Positions 1 to 5,656 of a stretch of 10,524 nucleotides of DNA are shown in pieces. A program made the translations under genes and the position numbers. Position 1 is the stretch's first letter, and every line of letters starts with the position of its first letter. The notes under the pieces were generated by a model, which was given only the letters and a program-made list of their open reading frames with translations, did not search any database and was not told the DNA's origin. Origin of the DNA: Elusimicrobiota bacterium (lineage in GTDB: Bacteria; Elusimicrobiota; Elusimicrobia; 2-02-FULL-39-32); assembly GCA_016193115.1 (NCBI GenBank), contig JACPSV010000292.1, forward strand, positions 1 through 10,524. The letters run 5' to 3'.

Positions 1-299
1 AAGATAAACAAACATAACATCATATTGTTTGAAATAGGTTTTCCCTGTTGAACTTTGTTTTTTATATCGTATATTTCGGTACCCATCATATTTTTTACAG
101 TAGATTTGCTATATGAAATTGGCCCAACTTTTGGTTGTTCTTTGAACTGTATTTTCTCAACTGTAAATTTTATGCGCCCAAAAGTTATGGAGTTATCACT
201 AATTTTACTTTGAAGAATCATCAACATCGGTATGCTTATAACAATATATGAAATACCAACGATATTTGTTGCTCTTTTAAATCCCTCCTTGATATTCAT
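1..299 (-). CDS. Unrecognised small single-pass membrane protein (3' end beyond the window)
   Basis: An open frame of 99 complete codons starts at the ATG at 297-299 and runs without a stop to the left edge, so the C-terminus is missing. A strong ribosome-binding site (GGGAGGTGG, complement of 303-311) sits about 6 nt upstream and fixes the start. The N-terminus is charged (MNIKEGFKRA), followed by one hydrophobic stretch at about residues 13-30, then a polar, Lys/Ser/Asn-rich tail with no Cys motif. This is the pattern of an N-terminally anchored protein whose tail is exported or cytoplasmic. I do not recognise a family. The stretch is much more AT-rich than secA and its neighbours, which suggests accessory DNA. 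It lies leftward of dinD and the 140-bp repeat element. The frame is clear; the function is unknown. Confidence 0.6.
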   Translation of the reverse strand, partial: MNIKEGFKRATNIVGISYIVISIPMLMILQSKISDNSITFGRIKFTVEKIQFKEQPKVGPISYSKSTVKNMMGTEIYDIKNKVQQGKPISNNMMLCLFI

Positions 300-327
300 A
301 TACCACCTCCCATAGAGTATCTTATAA

Positions 328-350
328 AAATAGGAGAAGCTCCCCTATTT
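328..350 (-). terminator. Hairpin with T-run, probable rho-independent terminator
   Basis: The arms AAATAGG and CCTATTT pair perfectly, and two more pairs form inside after one mismatch, leaving a 3-nt loop. Read on the minus strand, the stem is followed by a short T-run (CCTATTTTTATAAG). This is the right orientation to stop leftward transcripts from dinD and the repeat element before the small membrane-protein gene that starts at 299. The stem is short and the T-run weak. It could instead be a leader hairpin of that gene, whose ribosome-binding site lies only 17 nt further on. Confidence 0.45.
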
Positions 351-430
351 ACCGAAAATCGTACTGCAAAACACCTCTCGAAGTTAGATATATTTTTACG
401 CTATTGAGTGTTGCATAAGTAAAGAAAACT

Positions 431-460
431 CCGTTCATGCCGAGCTTGTCGAAGCATGAG
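431..460 (-). repeat. REP-type palindromic unit, copy 1
   Basis: This 30-bp unit shares the core GAGCTTGTCGAA and the flank CCGTTC with the copy at 480-509, in opposite orientation. Its stem is TCATGC/GCATGA around a 13-nt loop. Compared with copy 2, two stem pairs differ on both sides so that pairing is kept (A-T for G-C and G-C for C-G). The core matches the short palindromic repeat widely seen in bacterial genomes, which translates as PELVEG- or FDKL-type peptides. Confidence 0.75.
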
Positions 461-479
461 CGGGTCACCATCGGCAATT

Positions 480-509
480 CTCGTCCTTCGACAAGCTCAG
501 GACGAACGG
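480..509 (+). repeat. REP-type palindromic unit, copy 2
   Basis: This is the inverted partner of the unit at 431-460, with stem CGTCCT/AGGACG (482-487 and 499-504) and an 11-nt loop TCGACAAGCTC. It matches the very common consensus of this repeat class (CCTTCGACAAGCTCAGGACG). The two inverted units about 20 bp apart resemble the doublets mobilised by REP-associated tyrosine (RAYT) transposases. No such transposase gene is in this window. Confidence 0.75.
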
Positions 510-569
510 TATCTATTGCATTACTCTTGCAACACTCAATAATTGATTTTTCAACATTTCTTACACAAT

Positions 570-1421
570 TCAAGTCAATTTGGATTTAATTTTCTCAATG
601 GATTTGTGATTTTTTCGCCCTATTTTCTTTACGTCATCAGCGACAGGCAAGTTTTCCGGCATTGTTCCACCCAGTTCCTTGATGGTCTGCCGGACTTTCT
701 CACCAACCGACCTGTGAGTTCTGTTGGCATTATCCTTTCCCTGAATATTCTCCCTTTTTATTTTTTCTTCTGTCTGGGTCGCCCGAAATAAGTTGGCGGC
801 AAGTTCCGTGCTTCCCATGTGATCAAGGATGAGTTGCCCCTTTTCGAGCCCTTTCCTTCTGTGAATATCATCTTTGGTCAAGCCGTCGTAAAGTCCCATG
901 TAACCATGATTTTGAAAGATGGCGAAATCCAATCCCGTAACAACCCCCGCTGTTTTTGCCGTCCCCGCCAAACGGCTGTTATGGACCTTCAATTCCTTCC
1001 TTAGAAAAACACGCAACTCGTTCTCTTTTTCCTTATCAGCAACCTCAGCGCGGCGTGTCTGAACAGCAAAATAAGTTTGGCCTTTGGCCACGGTATCCTT
1101 GGATGGATCAGCATTTTGGATTATCAGGTAACAGGCGTAACGGGTCAACATAACGCATTTGACTTCTCTTTTTGCTCCGCTTCCAATCTCTACCATTACG
1201 TTATATTGCACGAAATGGTTTTTCATATCTTGACCACTATTAAAACAAGCTTGCATTGCTTTTTTGATGACAGGCTCAAAATTTCTATATTCGGTATAAC
1301 CAAGAATTGGGGCCAGATCACGGCTGTTCCAGAATTCAACATTATATTCATTTACACGTTTAATTCTGTCGAAAATCGAACTCTGATTATCAGACTGAAG
1401 GTTAATCATATCTTGTGGCAT
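570..1421 (-). CDS. dinD: DNA-damage-inducible protein D (DinD)
   Basis: This 283-residue protein closely resembles E. coli DinD (about 274 residues) over nearly its whole length. An N-terminal BRO-N-like segment (about residues 15-110) includes SRDLAPILGYTEYRNF and RYACYLIIQNADPSK. Conserved blocks follow: KGQTYFAVQTRR (113-124), DFAIFQNHGYMGLY (165-178), LDHMGSTELAANLFRATQTEEK (199-220) and VRQTIKELGGTMPE (243-256). In E. coli DinD is LexA-controlled and has been shown to interfere with RecA activities; a similar role here is inference. The ATG at 1419-1421 follows a GAGGAG site 6 nt upstream. The gene begins 39 bp after the secA stop on the same strand, so it may be co-transcribed. No E. 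coli-type SOS box is visible in that gap. Its AT content is higher than in secA, and dinD is often an accessory gene, so recent acquisition is plausible. Confidence 0.93.
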   Translation of the reverse strand: MPQDMINLQSDNQSSIFDRIKRVNEYNVEFWNSRDLAPILGYTEYRNFEPVIKKAMQACFNSGQDMKNHFVQYNVMVEIGSGAKREVKCVMLTRYACYLIIQNADPSKDTVAKGQTYFAVQTRRAEVADKEKENELRVFLRKELKVHNSRLAGTAKTAGVVTGLDFAIFQNHGYMGLYDGLTKDDIHRRKGLEKGQLILDHMGSTELAANLFRATQTEEKIKRENIQGKDNANRTHRSVGEKVRQTIKELGGTMPENLPVADDVKKIGRKNHKSIEKIKSKLT

Positions 1422-1460
1422 AATTGACTCCTCGTTTAAAGTTGTATGGCAAAAGTTGGG

Positions 1461-4175
1461 TTACCGCCCGCAGCATTTTTTGTATTTTTTGCCGCTGCCG
1501 CAGAAGCAGGGGTCGTTGCGGCCTATCTTTTTGGCTACTTCTGTCACGTTGGAACGGTTGCCGGCGCGGAGAGGATTGGGCGCGCTGATGGGTGAGACAG
1601 GGGACACAAGGGAGGGCGCTTCTTTTCCGAGGCGAGGTGTTTCTTCCTTTTTGGAGAGCGCAGAAAGATTGAATTCCGATTTTTCTGTTTCCATGTGGAC
1701 TGGCCTGCTGGGCGCTGCAGGAACAAGATTCAAGCGGAAAAGATATTCTATGGAACTTTCCCGTATTCTGTTCATCATTTGTTCGAAGTAGGAGAACGAT
1801 TCTTTTTGATATTCGATCTTGGGGTCCTTCTGCCCATAGGCGCGCAGATTGATCCCTTTCTTGAGATGGTCTAAATCGTAGAGATGTTCTTTCCATGCGG
1901 TATCAATCATGTGCAGAAGGATCATCCGTTCCATTCCCCGCATCATGTCCGGTCCCATACTGGATTCCCTCTGTTTATAGTTCGCGTCCACCCGGTTTAA
2001 TATCTGTTCCTTAAAGTCGGTTCGGGAGACGCCTCTGATTTCCTCCGGGATCGGGTTTTCTAGGGAGAATGTCCTTTCCAGCCAGAGAGAAAGGCTTTTG
2101 AGATCCCATTCTTCCGGATAATCCTTTTCCGGACACCAGAGATCCAGCTTTTCTTCCACGGATTCCTGAATCATGTCCCGCACTCTTTGAGAAAGGTCTT
2201 CTCCATCCAAAATATCGTTGCGCAGATCGTAAACGGCTTCCCTCTGTTTGTTCATGACGTTATCGAAGTCGAGGAGCTGTTTGCGGATGTCAAAGTTCAT
2301 GGCTTCCACCCTTCTTTGGGCGGATTCGATCTGTTTGCTGAGCAGCCTGCTTTCGATGGCTTCCCCTTCCTGCCAGGTGCCGCCAAGACTTTGCAAGAAT
2401 TTGGAGTCCATGAATTGAGACAGTCTCTCTCCGCCAAAGAGTCGGAGAAGCTCATCTTCCAGGGAAAGATAAAACCGCGAAGAACCCGGATCCCCTTGCC
2501 GGCCGGTGCGTCCCCGGAGCTGGTTATCAATGCGGCGAGCTTCGTGCCGCTCGCTGCCCAAAACGTGCAGTCCACCCACGCGAACGATATGATCCGCTTC
2601 TTCGGCTTGAGGAGGGTTGCCACCCAAGACAATGTCGGTGCCTCTGCCGGCCATGTTGGTGGCGATCGTGACGGTTCCCTTGCGGCCGGCTTGAGAGATG
2701 ATTGAAGCTTCCTGCTCGTGATATTTGGCGTTCAAGACTTGGTGCGGAATCCCTTTATGGCGCAGCATGGCGGAGAGCTTTTCCGATTTTTCGATGGACC
2801 GGGTGCCCACAAGCACGGGCCTTCCCTCTTTCCAGAGAGAATCGATTTCCGTCAAAATCGCTTCAAACTTTTCCCGTTCACCGCGGTAGATGACGTCCGG
2901 ATAATCTTTGCGGATCATGGGCTTGTTGGTTGGGATTTCCAGCATGTCCAACTTATAGATTTCCCAAAACTCTTCCGCTTCGGTCATGGCCGTGCCCGTC
3001 ATCCCGCTCAGTTTTTGATACATCCGGAAATAGTTTTGGAACGTGATCGTGGCCAAAGTCTGGTTTTCTTCCGCGATGCGCAGGTTTTCTTTGGCTTCGA
3101 CGGACTGGTGCAACCCTTCCGACCAGCGCCGCCCCGGCATCAGACGTCCCGTAAATTCGTCCACGATAATCACTTCCCCGTCTTTGATGACGTAATCCAC
3201 GTCCCGTTTGTAAAGGTGATGCGCGCGGAGAGATTGGGTGATGTGGTGAATCCATTCTCCGGAGAGGTCGTCATACAGATTTTTCAGTCCCAAAAGTTTT
3301 TCGCATTTAGCCCCGCCCTGTTCCGTGAGGGTGGCGGTATGGGCTTTTTCGTCAATCAAAAAATCGTAACCGGCTTCCAGTTTTTCGCCGGTATACTTGG
3401 CCTGAATCTCTTCTTTTTCCGTCACGAACCGCCCTTTCAGTCTGGGCACGATGCGGTTGATGATGTAGTATTTTTGCGTGGACTCTTCTGCCGGACCGGA
3501 GATGATCAGCGGGGTTCTGGCCTCGTCAATCAGGATCGAGTCCACTTCGTCTACGATGGCGTGGTGCAGAGGTTTCAATACCCGGTCTTCTTTGCGGGTC
3601 ACCATGTTGTCCCGCAAGTAGTCAAACCCGATTTCGTTGTTGGTGACATAGGTGATGTCGCAGGCATAGGCCGGGCGTCTCTCTTCCGGCCGGGAATCGT
3701 GCTGCACGAAACCCACCGTCAACCCTAAAAATTCAAAGACGGGTCCCATCCAATGGCGGTCTCGTTTGGCGAGATAATCGTTGACGGTGACAATGTGGAC
3801 GCCGCGTCCCGTGAGAGCGTTCAGATAGGCGGGCAGAGTGGCCACCAGCGTTTTTCCTTCTCCGGTCTTCATCTCTGCGATTTTCCCTTGATGGAGGACG
3901 ATTCCGCCCAGCATCTGCACGTCAAAATGGCGCAGACCGATCGTTCTGCGGGAAGCTTCCCGCACGCAGGCAAAAGCTTCGGGAAGGAGATCGTCTAACG
4001 ATTCCCCATCGGAAAATCTTTTTTTGAATTCGGACGTTTTGGCGCGGAGCTGCTCATCGCTTAAGGGAGCGAATTCCTTTTCCCATCCGTTGATCGTTTC
4101 CACAATCGGGGACATTCGTTTTAATGTCCGTTCGTTGTTGGAACCGAACATTTTCTGCAGAACCATACTTAGCAT
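1461..4175 (-). CDS. secA: Preprotein translocase ATPase SecA
   Basis: SecA is the cytoplasmic motor that drives preproteins through SecYEG. The 904-residue protein is full length. NBD1 carries Walker A MKTGEGKT (102-109) and the DEAD-like VDEVD (208-212). The preprotein cross-linking region spans about 230-375. NBD2 carries TNMAGRGTDI (507-516) and QLRGRTGRQGDPG (552-564). Helical scaffold and wing domains follow. The C-terminus is a variable linker plus a zinc-binding SEC-C tail with C890-x-C892-x8-C901-C902, used in E. coli for SecB and lipid contact. The ATG at 4173-4175 has AGGA 8 nt upstream. A second ATG at 4166 has no better site and would give a start nearer to some homologues. A TATAAT box lies about 65 nt upstream. 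Long frames on the opposite strand across 2187-3728 are shadows of its codon bias. Confidence 0.98.
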   Translation of the reverse strand: MLSMVLQKMFGSNNERTLKRMSPIVETINGWEKEFAPLSDEQLRAKTSEFKKRFSDGESLDDLLPEAFACVREASRRTIGLRHFDVQMLGGIVLHQGKIAEMKTGEGKTLVATLPAYLNALTGRGVHIVTVNDYLAKRDRHWMGPVFEFLGLTVGFVQHDSRPEERRPAYACDITYVTNNEIGFDYLRDNMVTRKEDRVLKPLHHAIVDEVDSILIDEARTPLIISGPAEESTQKYYIINRIVPRLKGRFVTEKEEIQAKYTGEKLEAGYDFLIDEKAHTATLTEQGGAKCEKLLGLKNLYDDLSGEWIHHITQSLRAHHLYKRDVDYVIKDGEVIIVDEFTGRLMPGRRWSEGLHQSVEAKENLRIAEENQTLATITFQNYFRMYQKLSGMTGTAMTEAEEFWEIYKLDMLEIPTNKPMIRKDYPDVIYRGEREKFEAILTEIDSLWKEGRPVLVGTRSIEKSEKLSAMLRHKGIPHQVLNAKYHEQEASIISQAGRKGTVTIATNMAGRGTDIVLGGNPPQAEEADHIVRVGGLHVLGSERHEARRIDNQLRGRTGRQGDPGSSRFYLSLEDELLRLFGGERLSQFMDSKFLQSLGGTWQEGEAIESRLLSKQIESAQRRVEAMNFDIRKQLLDFDNVMNKQREAVYDLRNDILDGEDLSQRVRDMIQESVEEKLDLWCPEKDYPEEWDLKSLSLWLERTFSLENPIPEEIRGVSRTDFKEQILNRVDANYKQRESSMGPDMMRGMERMILLHMIDTAWKEHLYDLDHLKKGINLRAYGQKDPKIEYQKESFSYFEQMMNRIRESSIEYLFRLNLVPAAPSRPVHMETEKSEFNLSALSKKEETPRLGKEAPSLVSPVSPISAPNPLRAGNRSNVTEVAKKIGRNDPCFCGSGKKYKKCCGR

Positions 4176-4231
4176 GGTTTTTTTCCTACAACAACTAAGG
4201 TAAAACCATTCCTTCGCTGATGCTCAGTCAT
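4169..4231 (-). other. Possible 20-codon leader ORF overlapping the secA start
   Basis: An ATG at 4229-4231 opens a 20-codon frame (begins MTEHQRRNGF, ends VVVGKKPC) whose TAA stop lies inside the secA coding region at 4169-4171. It spans the secA ribosome-binding site and start codon. The ATG is only about 2 nt after the start site predicted from the TATAAT at 4240-4245, so it could be read from a leaderless mRNA or not at all. It shows no signal peptide and no SecM arrest motif. It may be chance. Confidence 0.2.
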
Positions 4232-4239
4232 GATCGTCC

Positions 4240-4245
4240 ATTATA
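4240..4245 (-). promoter_or_regulatory. -10 box of the secA promoter
   Basis: A consensus TATAAT on the minus strand lies 64 nt upstream of the secA ATG. No good -35 box is visible at 16-18 bp; that region is occupied by the terminator stem of the upstream cold-shock gene. The predicted start near 4233 gives a leader of about 57 nt. Confidence 0.5.
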
Positions 4246-4251
4246 CAAAAG

Positions 4252-4283
4252 AAGAGACCCTCGAACTTAATCGAGAGTCTCTT
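4252..4283 (-). terminator. Strong stem-loop terminator of the cold-shock gene
   Basis: Two 13-nt arms (4252-4264 and 4271-4283) pair at 12 of 13 positions around a 6-nt loop. Minus-strand reading gives AAGAGACTCTCGA, loop, TCGAGGGTCTCTT, then CTTTTG. It begins 24 bp after the cold-shock stop codon, as expected for a rho-independent terminator. The T-tract is interrupted by C. The stem ends 6 bp before the secA -10 box. Confidence 0.8.
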
Positions 4284-4307
4284 AAGAATTTGTTGAGAAG
4301 GGGTGGA

Positions 4308-4529
4308 CTACTTTTGGGTGATTTTCACCACGTTGGCTGCTTTGGGGCCTTTGTCCGAATCCGTGATTTCGAACTCGACGGCCTCGCCTTCCCTTAAGGA
4401 TTTGTAACCTTCTCCGGCAATGGAGGAGTAGTGCACAAACACATCGCCGGAACCGTCATCCTTGGAGATGAAACCATAACCTTTTTGGTCGCTGAACCAC
4501 TTAACTTTACCTTTCACTCTTTTAGTCAC
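4308..4529 (-). CDS. Cold-shock domain protein (CspA family)
   Basis: This 73-residue single cold-shock domain binds single-stranded RNA or DNA and is thought to melt RNA structure. The family pattern is complete: [16 protein letters not shown] holds RNP1 (KGYGFI, about residues 16-21), DVFVHYSSI holds RNP2 (about 29-37), and the C-terminal strand is [10 protein letters not shown]. The longest start is GTG at 4527-4529, with an AGG only 3 nt away. A second GTG at 4515-4517 would begin MKGKVKWF, the usual Csp start, and has AGGTGA 8 nt upstream. The 69-residue form is therefore at least as likely. A TATAAT box 26 nt upstream and the hairpin at 4252-4283 make it a monocistronic unit. The short leader leaves no room for the long cold-sensing 5' UTR of E. 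coli cspA. Confidence 0.95.
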   Translation of the reverse strand: MTKRVKGKVKWFSDQKGYGFISKDDGSGDVFVHYSSIAGEGYKSLREGEAVEFEITDSDKGPKAANVVKITQK

Positions 4530-4555
4530 CTGCCTTTTATTAAGTTTACCGGAAA

Positions 4556-4561
4556 ATTATA
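4556..4561 (-). promoter_or_regulatory. -10 box of the cold-shock gene promoter
   Basis: A consensus TATAAT on the minus strand lies inside a perfect 16-bp AT palindrome (AAAATTATATAATTTT, 4553-4568) that overlaps the last codons and stop of ogt. The predicted start is near 4549, about 20 nt before the GTG at 4529. No convincing -35 box is seen. The palindrome followed by further A/T could also act as a weak end point for ogt transcripts. Confidence 0.5.
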
Positions 4562-4862
4562 TAATTTTTTTCCGATCCAATAAAACTTTTTCTTTTTCCA
4601 GCATTTTCCGTTTTTGCGCGACGCCCCCTCTGGCGGAGTATCCGCCTAAAGAGCCGTCCGAGCGGGTGACGCGATGGCAGGGAACGTAGGGCGCAAAAGG
4701 ATTCTTGGCGAGAGCCTGGCCCACGGCCCGGGCTGATCCGGGATGACCTATCTTTTGAGCGATCCAACCGTACGTTCGGGTCTCGCCGACAGGAATTTTC
4801 AGGCATTCTTTCCAGACCTTCTGATAGAATAAGGGATAGGTTTTTAGTTTCTTTTCGAACAT
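4557..4862 (-). CDS. ogt: Single-domain methylated-DNA-[protein]-cysteine S-methyltransferase (Ogt/MGMT family)
   Basis: The 101-residue protein is the DNA-binding and active-site domain of O6-alkylguanine alkyltransferases, which repair O6-alkylguanine by irreversible transfer of the alkyl group to a cysteine. The motif PCHRV (61-65) has the acceptor C62. SARAVGQALAKNP (43-55) carries the helix-turn-helix arginine finger. TYGWIAQKIG (30-39) and SLGGYSARGG (71-80) complete the signature. The usual N-terminal RNase H-like domain is absent, which puts it in the short class. Unlike alkyltransferase-like (ATL) proteins, which have Trp in this place, the cysteine is present, so real transferase activity is expected. 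The ATG at 4860-4862 lies 13 nt after the slt stop with no clear ribosome-binding site, suggesting translation coupled to slt. Its 3' end contains the promoter of the cold-shock gene. Confidence 0.9.
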   Translation of the reverse strand: MFEKKLKTYPLFYQKVWKECLKIPVGETRTYGWIAQKIGHPGSARAVGQALAKNPFAPYVPCHRVTRSDGSLGGYSARGGVAQKRKMLEKEKVLLDRKKII

Positions 4863-4875
4863 CGGACGATTCAGT

Positions 4876-5601
4876 TTATGGTTGGTAGGGCTGATCCGAG
4901 AAAACGAGGTTCCCGTCTTTTCCTTCGTAAGCGTAGAGCCGGTTTTTTTGATATTTTTTGTAGTAGTAAAGCACCTTCTTCACATACTCTTGTGTTTCCG
5001 GGTATGGAGGAACCGTCCCGTACCGTTTCACCGGTTGAGGTCCGGCATTGTAAGCCGCCAAAGCTTTAATCAGGTCTCCCTGAAACATTTCCAACATGTC
5101 TCTTAAGAATTTCGTTCCGCCGTGGATGTTATCCCACGGGTCAAAGACATTTTCCACTCCCAGTAGTTTGGCGGTTTCCGGCATCAATTGCATGAGTCCC
5201 TGCGCTCCTTTTCCGGAGACGTCCCAGACATTGAAATTGGATTCCTGACGGATCACCGCTTTCACGAGTTCCGGATCCAGCCTATTTTTCTGGGAAGCGA
5301 TGCGGATGAACGGTTCGTAAGGAGACTGGTTTGAGGAGGATTGTGGACAGGACTGGGTGGTTGCTTCGGGTTTAGATCGGGGAAAATAAATCTCTTTGAT
5401 TTCGGATCGCGGGAACGTGAGACGGCCGTTTCGGAATGTGACGGTCACAAACTCCTGCCCATCGGAATCCTGCTGAATCTGGACGTTCCCTTGTAGGGAG
5501 TGTTCATTATAAAAAAGAACTTTGCCGTAGCGACCTTCTACGCTGGCACGCATCTCAAACAAAAGAACGACGATAGATAAGAACAGGATTGTCCGTTTCA
5601 T
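4876..5601 (-). CDS. Lytic murein transglycosylase with SLT domain
   Basis: The 241-residue protein is probably exported to the periplasm. It has a signal peptide (KR at 2-3, hydrophobic 4-15, likely cleavage about residue 20-23). A small beta-rich segment follows (24-75), then a Ser/Gln linker (80-93) and a transglycosylase domain (about 95-215). The SLT signature is complete: catalytic Glu120 in RQESNFN, GAQGLMQLMPETA (132-144) and ALAAYNAGP (180-188). Such enzymes cleave the MurNAc-GlcNAc bond to give 1,6-anhydro-MurNAc ends. The C-terminal tail RLYAYEGKDGNLVFSDQP resembles the short repeat-like DUF4124 motif that often sits at the N-terminus of related proteins. The start has only a weak upstream site. 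It lies 55 bp after uvrC and 13 nt before ogt, in the murJ-led leftward cluster, consistent with a cell-wall role beside MurJ. Confidence 0.92.
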   Translation of the reverse strand: MKRTILFLSIVVLLFEMRASVEGRYGKVLFYNEHSLQGNVQIQQDSDGQEFVTVTFRNGRLTFPRSEIKEIYFPRSKPEATTQSCPQSSSNQSPYEPFIRIASQKNRLDPELVKAVIRQESNFNVWDVSGKGAQGLMQLMPETAKLLGVENVFDPWDNIHGGTKFLRDMLEMFQGDLIKALAAYNAGPQPVKRYGTVPPYPETQEYVKKVLYYYKKYQKNRLYAYEGKDGNLVFSDQPYQP

Positions 5602-5656
5602 GGGTGATTGTCGCCCTAAGCTTAACAGACATGCCCGAATAAATCAAGGGAAAAGA

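Larger units (their letters stand above)
402..541. mobile_element. 140-bp MITE-like element with terminal inverted repeats
   Basis: The ends 402-422 and 521-541 are inverted copies matching at 19 of 21 positions, with outer core TATTGAGTGTTGCA. Between them lie two inverted REP-type palindromes. No coding gene is needed to explain the interval, and it contains no transposase, so mobilisation would have to be in trans. I see no obvious target-site duplication just outside the arms. The left arm starts after ..TTTACGC and the right arm ends before ATTGATTT. It sits 28 bp beyond the dinD stop codon, between dinD and the hairpin at 328-350. It may be a solitary non-autonomous transposon or a composite of two repeat families. 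Confidence 0.7.

Noticed and set aside
349..573. Leftward frame of 74 codons
   Set aside because: Almost its whole length is translation of the inverted repeats (including the typical PELVEG and CFDKLGM stretches), with no ribosome-binding site. It is best explained as repeat DNA.
2718..3728. Long rightward frame of 336 codons opposite secA
   Set aside because: It is fully inside secA on the other strand, and its residues mirror secA codon usage (many F, H, R, G). It shows no recognisable domain. The same holds for the frame at 2187-2705.
5098..5112. 15-bp sequence GTCTCTTAAGAATTT shared with 4277-4291
   Set aside because: One copy is in slt coding sequence and one lies at the terminator arm. 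A single 15-bp match in 10 kb is within reach of chance, and no flanking similarity extends it.
5602..5656. Possible promoter TTGATT-17-TAAGCT before slt
   Set aside because: The -10 element matches the consensus at only three of six positions. Transcription from the murJ cluster explains slt equally well.
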